Source: Candidatus Phyllobacterium onerii (GTDB taxonomy: Bacteria; Pseudomonadota; Alphaproteobacteria; Rhizobiales; Rhizobiaceae). From it: a stretch of 64,000 nucleotides of DNA. The notes under the pieces were generated by a model. The model did not search any database, was not told the DNA's origin, and saw only the letters and a list, made by a program, of their open reading frames with translations. The DNA is taken from assembly GCF_028331445.1 (NCBI RefSeq), contig NZ_JAQMHX010000004.1, positions 1-64,000 of the forward strand. The letters run 5' to 3'. The position numbers and the translations under genes were made by a program. Of this stretch, positions 53,869 through 63,657 are shown one piece after another; positions within the stretch are counted from its first letter, which is position 1, and each line of letters starts with the position of its first letter.

Positions 53869-54894
53869 ATGCCGCGCAAACGCAACGCTCACCGAAGTCC
53901 CGAAATGCCGACGCTTGCCGATGTTGCGCGGCTTGCGGGCGTGAGCGAAATCACGGCGTCACGCGTTGTCCGTGCACAAGGCCCGATCGCCGATGCAACC
54001 AGAGCGCGTGTGCTGACGGCCATTACCGAGCTTGGTTATATTCCGAACCGTGCTGCTGGTAGCCTTGCTTCTGCAGGATCGACTTTGATGAGCGTGCTGC
54101 TGCCATCGCTCTCCAACATCGTCTTTCCCGATGTGCTGCGCGGCATCCACACGGCGCTCACCGAAACGGCGTTTCAGCCCGTGATCGGTGTCACGGACTA
54201 TGATCCGCTGATCGAAGAGCGGATTCTCGTCTCCTTTCTTGCATGGCAGCCAGCAGCGGTGATCCTCGCCGGCCTGCATCACACGCCGACCGCGCGCCGG
54301 CATCTCGAGCATGGTCGCTTCCGGGTCGCCGAGCTGATGGACATCGATGGAGAGCCTGTGGACATTGCCGTTGGCATGTCGCATCGCCAGGCTGGCTATG
54401 AAACCGGAAAACATCTCATCCAGCGCGGCTATCGCCGCTTTGGCTATGCCAGGCACAATGTAACGACAGACGATCGCGCCAGTGCCCGTTATGAAGGGCT
54501 TTGTTGGGCATTGCATGAGGCTGGCTTGTCTCTTGTTGCAGAGCATTGTTATCCCGACGCGAGTTCGACCAAGGCAGGGCGCGACGCGCTGGCGATACTT
54601 CTCGCCGCCCATCCTGGCCTGGACGTTGTCGTATTCCCGAATGACGATATGGCGATGGGCGGCATTTTTCACTGTATGCATGCGGGAATCGCAGTGAAGG
54701 AGAAGCTCGGTATATTCGGTTTCAACGGGCTGGATATCGGCCAGGCCATGCCAATGCCTCTTTCAACGATCCTGTCGAAGCGCTTTCTGATTGGAAAAAC
54801 CGCGGCCGAAAAATTGCTTGAAAGCCGCGAGCGGCCCCCCGAAAAGACCATCATCAATACCGGATTCGATATCATCGAGGGCGCAACGGCATAG
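53869..54894 (+). CDS. LacI family transcriptional regulator
   Basis: A 341-residue repressor. The DNA-binding headpiece is PTLADVARLAGVSEITASRVV with hinge helix GYIPNRAAGSLAS, followed by a periplasmic-binding-like effector domain (MSVLLPSLSNIVFPDVLRGI, VVFPNDDMAMGGIF, GIFGFNGLDIGQAM), close to the GntR gluconate repressor group. The ATG at 53869 is chosen; TTG and GTG codons lie just before it. It is divergent from the DenD-SDR-importer cluster and probably controls it in response to a sugar acid. Confidence 0.87.
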   Translation: MPRKRNAHRSPEMPTLADVARLAGVSEITASRVVRAQGPIADATRARVLTAITELGYIPNRAAGSLASAGSTLMSVLLPSLSNIVFPDVLRGIHTALTETAFQPVIGVTDYDPLIEERILVSFLAWQPAAVILAGLHHTPTARRHLEHGRFRVAELMDIDGEPVDIAVGMSHRQAGYETGKHLIQRGYRRFGYARHNVTTDDRASARYEGLCWALHEAGLSLVAEHCYPDASSTKAGRDALAILLAAHPGLDVVVFPNDDMAMGGIFHCMHAGIAVKEKLGIFGFNGLDIGQAMPMPLSTILSKRFLIGKTAAEKLLESRERPPEKTIINTGFDIIEGATA

Positions 54895-54933
54895 GGAAAT
54901 GAGCCGGGTTCGTTTGTCCATAGATTGACACGA

Positions 54934-54982
54934 GCTTTCATTTTCGTTTTCGTATAGACTGCGGAAAAACGAAAATGAAAGC
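54934..54982. promoter_or_regulatory. Perfect 17-bp inverted repeat at the glpR start
   Basis: GCTTTCATTTTCGTTTT (54934-54950) and its exact complement (54966-54982) are separated by 15 bases. The TTTCGTTTTCG core resembles DeoR/GlpR operators of rhizobia. The right arm covers the ATG at 54975, so bound GlpR would block its own transcription or translation. Confidence 0.7.
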
Positions 54983-55754
54983 ACAGGCCATGTTTCTCGC
55001 TCCCAGGCACGCCGAAATTCTGGAAATGGCCAAGGAGCACGGACGCGTTCTCGTGGACGATCTCGCCGTTCATTTCAATGTCACACCGCAAACCATTCGC
55101 AAGGATCTCAACGACCTGTGTGACCAGCGCCTGCTCAACCGTATCCACGGCGGCGCACTGTTTCCCTCCGGCGTGCAGAATTTGGAATATGAGGCGAGGC
55201 GTTTGATTGCTGCGAGCGAAAAGGAAGCGATTGGCCGCGCCGCGGCCGATCTCATCCCCGACAATGCCTCTCTATTTGTCAACATCGGCACCACCACGGA
55301 AGCGGTCGGCCAAGCCCTGCTCGATCGCAAGGGTCTGATGATAATCACAAATAATATCAATGTTGCCAATAAGTTGCGTATTTACCCGGACATTGAGGTG
55401 GTTATCGCAGGCGGTGTCGTCCGTGGGTCGGACGGTGGTATCGTCGGCGAAGCGGCGGTCGATTTTATCCGTCAGTTCAAGGTGGATTTCGCCGTCATCG
55501 GGACGTCCGCCATTGACAGCGATGGAGCGCTGCTTGATTTCGATTTCCGCGAGGTCAAGGTGGCGCAAGCAATCATGGCCAATGCACGCCATGTAATCCT
55601 CGTCTCCGATTCAACCAAATTCGAGCGCACGGCACCCGTTCGCATCGGCCATCTTTCTCAGGTCCACACCTTCATTACAGATCGTTGCGAGAGTGAAGCA
55701 ATCCGCCAGATTTGCGTCGATGCGGACGTTCGGCTCATCGAAACTTCGATTTGA
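54975..55754 (+). CDS. glpR: DeoR-family glycerol-3-phosphate repressor GlpR
   Basis: A 259-residue DeoR-type repressor. The helix-turn-helix is RHAEILEMAKEHGRVLVDDL with VTPQTIRKDLNDLCDQRLL; the effector domain has FVNIGTTTEAVGQALLDR, AGGVVRGSDGGIVGEAAVDF and FAVIGTSAIDSDGALLDFD. The start is either the ATG at 54975 inside the inverted repeat or the ATG at 54990, five codons later. It precedes glpD and the glycerol importer in the same direction and should repress them until glycerol-3-phosphate is present. Confidence 0.9.
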   Translation: MKAQAMFLAPRHAEILEMAKEHGRVLVDDLAVHFNVTPQTIRKDLNDLCDQRLLNRIHGGALFPSGVQNLEYEARRLIAASEKEAIGRAAADLIPDNASLFVNIGTTTEAVGQALLDRKGLMIITNNINVANKLRIYPDIEVVIAGGVVRGSDGGIVGEAAVDFIRQFKVDFAVIGTSAIDSDGALLDFDFREVKVAQAIMANARHVILVSDSTKFERTAPVRIGHLSQVHTFITDRCESEAIRQICVDADVRLIETSI

Positions 55755-55800
55755 CAATGCTCTTGTGCGGCGCAGCCATGCGCGGTATAGTTCCTTTTAG

Positions 55801-55848
55801 TTTCGTATTGGTTTCGTAATGCTTCCGTATATCTTTCGCAATTGCGAA
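55801..55848. promoter_or_regulatory. Repeats and palindrome upstream of glpD
   Basis: TTTCGTA occurs at 55801 and 55812, one helical turn apart, with a related CTTCCGTA at 55822. A perfect 14-base palindrome, TTCGCAATTGCGAA, follows at 55835-55848. The TTTCG elements resemble the glpR operator arms, so this is the likely GlpR site for the glpD-glpSTPQUV operon. Confidence 0.5.
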
Positions 55849-55882
55849 GAAATGGTGCGCTGCGAAATGGGGAGCGCAGGGA

Positions 55883-57418
55883 TTGTCTAATCTGGTCGAC
55901 ATGGTCTACGACATTTTTGTCATCGGCGGCGGCATCAATGGATGCGGCATTGCGCGCGATGCTGTCGGCCGTGGCTTTTCGGTCTTCCTTGCAGAGATGA
56001 GCGATCTCGCCAGCGGTACATCCTCCGGTTCGACCAAACTCATCCATGGCGGTTTGCGCTATCTGGAATATTACGAATTCCGGCTGGTGCGCGAATCGCT
56101 GATGGAGCGCGAAGTTCTATGGGCCAGCGCGCCGCATATTATCTGGCCGCTGCGTTTTGTTCTTCCGCATCATGCGGGGTTGCGTCCAGCATGGCTCTTG
56201 CGGCTCGGACTTTTTCTTTACGATCATATTGGCGGGCGCAAGAAGCTTCCGGCCACACGCACGCTGGACATGACGCGCGATCCGGCAGCCAAGCCGCTGA
56301 AGTCGCTCTATACAAAAGCCTTCGAATATTCCGACTGCTGGGTCAACGATGCGCGGCTGGTTGCGCTCAATGCCCGTGACGCGGCCGATCGTGGCGCGGT
56401 CATTCGCACACGTACGAAAGTTGTCAGTGCCCGCCGCGATGCGGATCACTGGACGCTGACGCTGCAGGACGGATTGACGGGCGCCACGGAAGAAGTCCGC
56501 TCGCGTCTTCTGGTCAATGCCGCAGGTCCATGGGTCGATGAGGTGTTGACCGGAGTCGTCGGCAGCAATAATGCGCACAACGTTCGCCTCGTGCAGGGCA
56601 GCCACATCGTTGTCAAGAAGAAGTTCGACGATCCGCGCGCCTATTTCTTCCAGAACACCGACGGGCGTATCATTTTCGCCATTCCCTACGAGCAGGATTT
56701 CACCCTCATAGGCACCACCGATCAGGACTATCACGGCAATCCGGCCGTGGTGAAAATCAGCGATGCCGAGATCGACTATCTCTGCGCTGCCGCCAGCGAA
56801 TATTTTGTCGAGCCAGTGAAGCGCGACCAGGTCGTCTGGACGTATTCGGGCGTGCGCCCGCTCTACGATGACGGTGCCTCGAAGGCACAGGAAGCAACGC
56901 GCGACTATGTGTTGAAGACTGACGCGCCGGAAGGCCAGGCGCCGCTGCTCAATATATTTGGCGGCAAGATCACCACCTTCAGGCGCTTGTCCGAACATAT
57001 GCTGGAAAAGATCGAAGACCAGCTTGGCAAGCGCGGCAAGCCTTGGACAGCGACCGGAACACTACCGGGCGGCGACTTTGCGGTCACCGCCTTTGATGCG
57101 GAACTGCAGAAGCTCAAAGCCGATTATGCATTTCTCGACCCACGCCATGCGCATCGCCTGTTCCGGCTCTACGGTACGAAGGCACGCATATTGCTGGGCA
57201 AAGCCGCTTCTATCGCCGATCTCGGCAGGCATTTCGGCTCTGACCTCTACGAAGCCGAGGTGCGCTATCAGATCGAACATGAATGGGCGGTGACGGCTCA
57301 GGATGTCCTCTGGCGTCGGACAAAGAAGGGTTTGCATTTGAGCGCTGATGAGGCAGCTGCGCTCGACCGATTCATGGAAAATGCAGTCGATAGACGGCGC
57401 CAGATAGCGGCGGAATAG
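55883..57418 (+). CDS. glpD: Aerobic glycerol-3-phosphate dehydrogenase
   Basis: A 511-residue FAD enzyme at the inner membrane that oxidises glycerol-3-phosphate to dihydroxyacetone phosphate and passes electrons to quinone. FAD motif YDIFVIGGGINGCGIARDA, then SGTSSGSTKLIHGGLRYLE, VNAAGPWVDE, IFAIPYEQDFTLIGTTDQDY and GGKITTFRRLSEHM; the C-terminal cap domain is present. I chose the TTG at 55883, eight bases after GGAG; the ATG at 55901 lacks a ribosome-binding site. Length matches E. coli GlpD (501) with a short extension. Confidence 0.93.
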   Translation: MSNLVDMVYDIFVIGGGINGCGIARDAVGRGFSVFLAEMSDLASGTSSGSTKLIHGGLRYLEYYEFRLVRESLMEREVLWASAPHIIWPLRFVLPHHAGLRPAWLLRLGLFLYDHIGGRKKLPATRTLDMTRDPAAKPLKSLYTKAFEYSDCWVNDARLVALNARDAADRGAVIRTRTKVVSARRDADHWTLTLQDGLTGATEEVRSRLLVNAAGPWVDEVLTGVVGSNNAHNVRLVQGSHIVVKKKFDDPRAYFFQNTDGRIIFAIPYEQDFTLIGTTDQDYHGNPAVVKISDAEIDYLCAAASEYFVEPVKRDQVVWTYSGVRPLYDDGASKAQEATRDYVLKTDAPEGQAPLLNIFGGKITTFRRLSEHMLEKIEDQLGKRGKPWTATGTLPGGDFAVTAFDAELQKLKADYAFLDPRHAHRLFRLYGTKARILLGKAASIADLGRHFGSDLYEAEVRYQIEHEWAVTAQDVLWRRTKKGLHLSADEAAALDRFMENAVDRRRQIAAE

Positions 57419-57470
57419 AATTAAGTGACACGGTGCGGACAGGTCTGCACTGTCTCTGGGAGGAGTTGGA

Positions 57471-58553
57471 ATGTTGGAACTGCGGAATGTATCCAAGGTA
57501 GTGGGCGGAAAACCCCATCTCAGCGATATATCGCTGACTTTGGAACATGCGACGCTGAATGTCCTGCTCGGGCCGACCCTGTCCGGCAAGACCAGCCTCA
57601 TGCGCATCATGGCAGGACTGGATGTGCCGACCTCCGGGTCTGTCTGGTTCGACGGCAAGGACGTGACCGGCGTGCCGGTACAGAAGCGCTCGGTCGCCAT
57701 GGTCTATCAGCAGTTCATCAATTACCCGGCGTTCACGGTATACGAGAACATCGCTTCGCCGATGCGCGTGGCTGGTGCCGACAAAGCGACAATCGACCGC
57801 GAAGTGCGCAAGGCAGCCGAGATGCTGAAGCTCACGCCCTTCCTCGATCGCACGCCGCTCAATCTTTCCGGCGGTCAGCAGCAGCGCACTGCGCTGGCAC
57901 GCGCTATCGTGAAGAATGCCAAGCTGGTTCTGCTCGATGAACCTCTTGCCAATCTCGATTACAAGCTGCGCGAGGAACTGCGTCAGGAATTGCCGAGGAT
58001 TTTCGCCGAATCCGGTACGATCTTCGTCTATGCCACGACCGAGCCACATGAAGCCCTGCTGCTTGGTGGCAACACGGCGACATTGTCCGAAGGCCGCATC
58101 ACCCAGTTCGGGCCGACCATAGATGTCTTCCGCAAGCCCGATGACCTGATAACCGCGCAGACCTTTGCCGATCCGCCGCTCAACACGATTGCGCTGGCGA
58201 AGTTTGGTAAAGCATTTCAGCTCGACGGCGGGGTTGCGCTACCGGTACCGGCGCATCTCGCGGAGTTCGCCGACGGTACTTATACGATCGGTTTCCAGCC
58301 GCATCATGTGAATACGACCCGCAGGAATCCTGACGAGATCGGCCTCAAAGCCACGGTTACGGCCACCGAGATCACAGGTTCTGAAAGCTTTGTTCACCTT
58401 TCCTTCGCCGATGCGCGTTGGACGATGCTGACGCATGGCATCCATATCTATGCGCCCGATGAGGAGATCGACATCTTCATCGACCCGCGCAATCTGGTGA
58501 TTTTCGACGCGAGCGGCAATTCCGTCAGCCGCCGCCAGAAGCTGGCGGCATAG
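57471..58553 (+). CDS. glpS: Glycerol ABC importer ATPase GlpS
   Basis: A 360-residue MalK-type ATPase. Walker A is GPTLSGKT at 34-41, signature LSGGQQQRTALARA is intact, Walker B is VLLDEPLANLD, but the switch segment reads YATTEPHEAL, lacking the usual His of Y-V-T-H-D. A regulatory domain follows (TYTIGFQPHHVN, ITGSESFVHL). GGGAGGAG precedes the ATG. Together with GlpT it drives glycerol uptake, as shown for glpSTPQUV in Rhizobium leguminosarum. See GlpT for the complementary defect. Confidence 0.9.
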   Translation: MLELRNVSKVVGGKPHLSDISLTLEHATLNVLLGPTLSGKTSLMRIMAGLDVPTSGSVWFDGKDVTGVPVQKRSVAMVYQQFINYPAFTVYENIASPMRVAGADKATIDREVRKAAEMLKLTPFLDRTPLNLSGGQQQRTALARAIVKNAKLVLLDEPLANLDYKLREELRQELPRIFAESGTIFVYATTEPHEALLLGGNTATLSEGRITQFGPTIDVFRKPDDLITAQTFADPPLNTIALAKFGKAFQLDGGVALPVPAHLAEFADGTYTIGFQPHHVNTTRRNPDEIGLKATVTATEITGSESFVHLSFADARWTMLTHGIHIYAPDEEIDIFIDPRNLVIFDASGNSVSRRQKLAA

Positions 58554-58561
58554 GGGGAACC

Positions 58562-59629
58562 ATGGCACGCATCGACCTCAACCATATCCGCCACGCCTAC
58601 GGTCCCAACCCGAAGTCGGACAAGGACTACGCGCTGAAGGAAGTCCATCACAGCTGGGAAGACGGTGGTGCCTATGCGCTGCTTGGACCGTCCGGTTGCG
58701 GCAAGACCACGCTCTTGAACATCATATCCGGGTTGATCCATCCCTCGCACGGGCAATTGCTGTTCGACGGCGTCGACGTGACCAACCTGTCGACGCAGGA
58801 ACGCAACATCGCGCAGGTGTTCCAGTTCCCGGTCATCTACGACACGATGACTGTTTACGACAATCTCGCCTTTCCCTTGCGCAATCGCGGCGTCCCGGAA
58901 GCGGAAATCGACCGCAAGGTGCGCGAGACGCTGGAGATGATCGACCTTGCCAGCTGGGCCAAGAAGAAGGCACGCGGCCTTACCGCCGACCAGAAACAGA
59001 AGATTTCGCTCGGCCGCGGTCTCGTCCGGTCCGACGTCAATGCGATCCTTTTCGACGAACCGCTAACCGTCATCGATCCGCACATGAAATGGGTGCTGCG
59101 CTCGCAATTGAAGCAGCTGCATCAGCGCTTCGGCTACACGATGGTCTATGTCACGCACGACCAGACGGAAGCGCTGACCTTCGCCCAGAAAGTCGTCGTC
59201 ATGTATGACGGCGAGATCGTGCAGATCGGCACGCCGGAAGAATTGTTCGAGCGGCCGAAGCACACCTTCGTCGGGTATTTCATCGGCTCGCCCGGCATGA
59301 ACGTCATGCCCGTGGAACTTTCCGGCGGGATCGCGCAGATCGGCAGCCATCAGATCGAGTTGCCTTCGCCGGTGATGCCCGCCAATGCGAAGATCATCGA
59401 ACTTGGCATCCGTCCGGAATATGTGCGGCTCGGGCGCACGGGGATGCCGGTAAAAATTGCCAAGGTCGAGGATATCGGCCGGCACAAGATCGTCCGGACC
59501 CGTCTCGAAAACCAGGACATCGCCATCATTGTCGAGGAGGGCGGGGATATCCCGGCTGAACCGCACATCGCCTTCGATCCGAAGGGCATCAACATCTATG
59601 CCGATAGCTGGCGCGTGGGGGGGCAGTAG
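58562..59629 (+). CDS. glpT: Glycerol ABC importer ATPase GlpT
   Basis: A 355-residue MalK-type ATPase, 8 bases after glpS. Walker A GPSGCGKTT at 42-50, Q-loop VFQFPVIYD, Walker B ILFDEPLTVID and switch YVTHDQTEAL with His are present. The ABC signature is replaced: where LSGGQ is expected the sequence is GLTADQKQKISLGRGL. A regulatory domain follows (ELGIRPEYVRLG). In a GlpS-GlpT dimer one ATP site would be complete and the other degenerate. This is the ABC ATPase, not the glycerol-3-phosphate permease of the same name in enteric bacteria. Confidence 0.9.
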   Translation: MARIDLNHIRHAYGPNPKSDKDYALKEVHHSWEDGGAYALLGPSGCGKTTLLNIISGLIHPSHGQLLFDGVDVTNLSTQERNIAQVFQFPVIYDTMTVYDNLAFPLRNRGVPEAEIDRKVRETLEMIDLASWAKKKARGLTADQKQKISLGRGLVRSDVNAILFDEPLTVIDPHMKWVLRSQLKQLHQRFGYTMVYVTHDQTEALTFAQKVVVMYDGEIVQIGTPEELFERPKHTFVGYFIGSPGMNVMPVELSGGIAQIGSHQIELPSPVMPANAKIIELGIRPEYVRLGRTGMPVKIAKVEDIGRHKIVRTRLENQDIAIIVEEGGDIPAEPHIAFDPKGINIYADSWRVGGQ

Positions 59630-59631
59630 CC

Positions 59632-60498
59632 ATGGAGAAAACCTGGAATAACAAAGCCTGGTTCATGGTCCTGCCCGTACTGCTGCTCGTGGCTTTTTCA
59701 GCCGTTGTCCCGCTGATGACCGTGGTCAATTACTCGGTGCAGGATACTTTCGGCAACAATCAGTTTTTCTGGGCCGGAACCGACTGGTTTGACGAAATCC
59801 TCCACTCCGAACGCTTTCACGCGGCGCTCGGGCGCAATCTCATCTTCTCCTTTATCATCCTTGCTATCGAGATCCCGCTGGGCATCATCATTGCGCTCAA
59901 TATGCCGCGCAAGGGCTGGGGCGTTCCCGTCTGCCTGGTCCTGATGGCACTTCCGCTCCTCATCCCGTGGAACGTAGTCGGCACGATCTGGCAGGTCTTC
60001 GGCCGCACCGACATCGGTCTGCTCGGCCATACGCTGGAAAGGCTTGGCATCCACTATAATTATGTCCAGAACCCGATGCACGCATGGGTCACCGTTATCA
60101 TCATGGATATCTGGCATTGGACGAGCCTCGTCGTGCTTCTTTGCTATGCCGGTCTTGTATCCATTCCCGATGCGTTCTATCAGGCGGCCAAGATCGACGG
60201 TGCCTCACGCTGGGCGGTATTCCGTTATATCCAGTTGCCGAAGATGAACCGCGTGCTTCTGATCGCCGTACTTCTGCGCTTCATGGACAGTTTCATGATC
60301 TACACCGAGCCCTTCGTCGTCACCGGCGGTGGACCGGGCAATTCGACGACGTTCCTGTCGATCGATCTCGTCAAGATGGCGGTCGGCCAGTTCGACCTGG
60401 GGCCTGCCGCGGCCATGTCGATCATCTACTTCCTGATCATTCTCTTGCTGTCATGGGTCTTCTACACCGTCATGACCAATTACGATGCGGAGCGCTGA
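59632..60498 (+). CDS. glpP: Glycerol ABC importer permease GlpP
   Basis: A 288-residue MalF-like permease with six membrane segments, the first WFMVLPVLLLVAFSAVVPLM, and coupling loop YQAAKIDGASRWAVFRYIQLP. It starts 3 bases after the glpT stop. It forms the channel with GlpQ. Confidence 0.9.
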   Translation: MEKTWNNKAWFMVLPVLLLVAFSAVVPLMTVVNYSVQDTFGNNQFFWAGTDWFDEILHSERFHAALGRNLIFSFIILAIEIPLGIIIALNMPRKGWGVPVCLVLMALPLLIPWNVVGTIWQVFGRTDIGLLGHTLERLGIHYNYVQNPMHAWVTVIIMDIWHWTSLVVLLCYAGLVSIPDAFYQAAKIDGASRWAVFRYIQLPKMNRVLLIAVLLRFMDSFMIYTEPFVVTGGGPGNSTTFLSIDLVKMAVGQFDLGPAAAMSIIYFLIILLLSWVFYTVMTNYDAER

Positions 60499-60499
60499 T

Positions 60500-61405
60500 A
60501 TGAGCGTGCAGAACGACACACTTGCACGAACGAGTGGGCGGCCCGAAGCCGAACAGCGCCAGATCGACAAGGCGCTGGCCCGACGCATGCGCAAGCGCGG
60601 CGACGAATCCAGATTCTGGTGGCTGATCCCGACGCTGTACATCATCTTTTTGATGCTGCCGATCTACTGGCTTATCAATATGAGCTTCAAGACCAATCAG
60701 GAAATCCTCGGCGCTTTCTCGCTGTGGCCGCAGAACCCGACTTTGAATAATTATGCGGTCATCTTCACCGATCCATCCTGGTACAAGGGTTATATCAATT
60801 CCATCATCTATGTGGTGATGAATACGGTGATCTCGGTGCTGGTGGCGCTGCCTGCAGCCTATGCCTTCTCGCGTTACCGGTTCCTCGGCGACAAGCATTT
60901 GTTCTTTTGGCTGCTGACCAACCGTATGGCACCGCCCGCCGTATTTGCGTTGCCGTTCTTCCAGCTCTATTCGGCCTTTGGCCTGATCGACACGCATATC
61001 GCCGTCGCGCTGGCACATTGCCTGTTCAATGTCCCGCTCGCCGTGTGGATCCTCGAAGGTTTCATGTCCGGGGTCCCCAAGGAGATTGATGAAACGGCGT
61101 ATATCGATGGATACTCATTCCCGCGTTTCTTCGTGAAGATATTCGTACCTCTCATCGCCAGCGGCATCGGCGTTGCTGCCTTCTTCTGCTTCATGTTCTC
61201 ATGGGTGGAACTGCTGATTGCCAGAACCTTGACGACGACTGCTGCCAAGCCGATCGCTGCCATCATGACCCGCACGGTTTCGGCTTCCGGCATGGATTGG
61301 GGCGTTCTGGCTGCGGCCGGTGTGCTGACCATCATCCCGGGCGCCATCGTTATTTACTTCGTCCGCAACTACATCGCCAAGGGCTTCGCCCTGGGGAGGG
61401 TATAA
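60500..61405 (+). CDS. glpQ: Glycerol ABC importer permease GlpQ
   Basis: A 301-residue MalG-like permease with an N-terminal charged segment of about 40 residues and six membrane spans (LIPTLYIIFLMLPIYWLINM is the first). The coupling loop is DETAYIDGYSFPRFFVKIFVP. GGAG lies seven bases before the ATG at 60500. Its stop overlaps the glpU start by one base (TAATG). It should not be confused with the glycerophosphodiesterase called GlpQ in E. coli. Confidence 0.9.
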   Translation: MSVQNDTLARTSGRPEAEQRQIDKALARRMRKRGDESRFWWLIPTLYIIFLMLPIYWLINMSFKTNQEILGAFSLWPQNPTLNNYAVIFTDPSWYKGYINSIIYVVMNTVISVLVALPAAYAFSRYRFLGDKHLFFWLLTNRMAPPAVFALPFFQLYSAFGLIDTHIAVALAHCLFNVPLAVWILEGFMSGVPKEIDETAYIDGYSFPRFFVKIFVPLIASGIGVAAFFCFMFSWVELLIARTLTTTAAKPIAAIMTRTVSASGMDWGVLAAAGVLTIIPGAIVIYFVRNYIAKGFALGRV

Positions 61406-61812
61406 TGGAAACGACTAGGCGTTGGCCTGTAGTGCTGGGGGCAGTCGTCGCCGCTTTTGCAATCATGGTCGGGCTGCTCGTGGGAGCGGTCCCTTTCAAG
61501 GATGGTGCGCGTGACTGGTTCGCTCCACTGATCAAAGGTGGTTGGATGGCTTGGACCTTCCCCACGGCACTGTTTTTCTTGACTATTTTCTTTCTGATGT
61601 CGCTGATGGCCGTATGGGAATATGCCTCGCCGGGCGGTAATCCGCGTGTCGGCATCCTGCGCTTTGAAACCACGCGCGGCGACCGGTTGTTCGTGTCGCT
61701 GCTCGGCAGCGCCTTCATTCATCTCGCCTGGCTTGGACTTGTCGGTCCGAACCTCTGGTGGGCTTTGGCTTTATCCGTGGTCTACGCCATCGGCGTATTC
61801 CGCTTCGTTTAG
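61405..61812 (+). CDS. glpU: Small membrane protein GlpU (DUF2160)
   Basis: A 135-residue membrane protein starting METTRRWPVVLG, with four hydrophobic segments and a short cytoplasmic patch EYASPGGNPRVGILRFETTRGD. GGGGAGGG lies just before the start, which overlaps the glpQ stop. It is a constant member of rhizobial glycerol importer operons; its molecular role is not known. An open frame extending upstream overlaps glpQ and is not used. Confidence 0.87.
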   Translation: METTRRWPVVLGAVVAAFAIMVGLLVGAVPFKDGARDWFAPLIKGGWMAWTFPTALFFLTIFFLMSLMAVWEYASPGGNPRVGILRFETTRGDRLFVSLLGSAFIHLAWLGLVGPNLWWALALSVVYAIGVFRFV

Positions 61813-61878
61813 AAATTAAGTGTAGGGCATCCCGCCCCGCACTTGACGATGCAATCGCAACTCTGGGAGGACAATACT

Positions 61879-63603
<1,725 letters not shown>

Positions 63604-63627
63604 GTTCCACGCGTTTTGGTGGGGGGA

Positions 63628-63657
63628 GGGGTGGCGCTTCGGCGCTGCCCCTTTTTT
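63628..63657 (+). terminator. Rho-independent terminator of the glp operon
   Basis: GGGGTGGCGC-TTCG-GCGCTGCCCC forms a 10-pair stem (two G-U) closed by a UUCG tetraloop and followed by six T. It lies 25 bases after glpV and directly abuts the stop codon of the convergent gene. Confidence 0.9.

Noticed and set aside
56117-56998. 293-codon antisense frame in glpD
   Set aside because: GlpD motifs are continuous on the plus strand; the antisense frame has no start signal.
61201-61404. N-terminal extension of GlpU overlapping glpQ
   Set aside because: The sequence is a shadow of the GlpQ C-terminus; the ATG at 61405 has a strong G-rich ribosome-binding site and a normal membrane-protein start.
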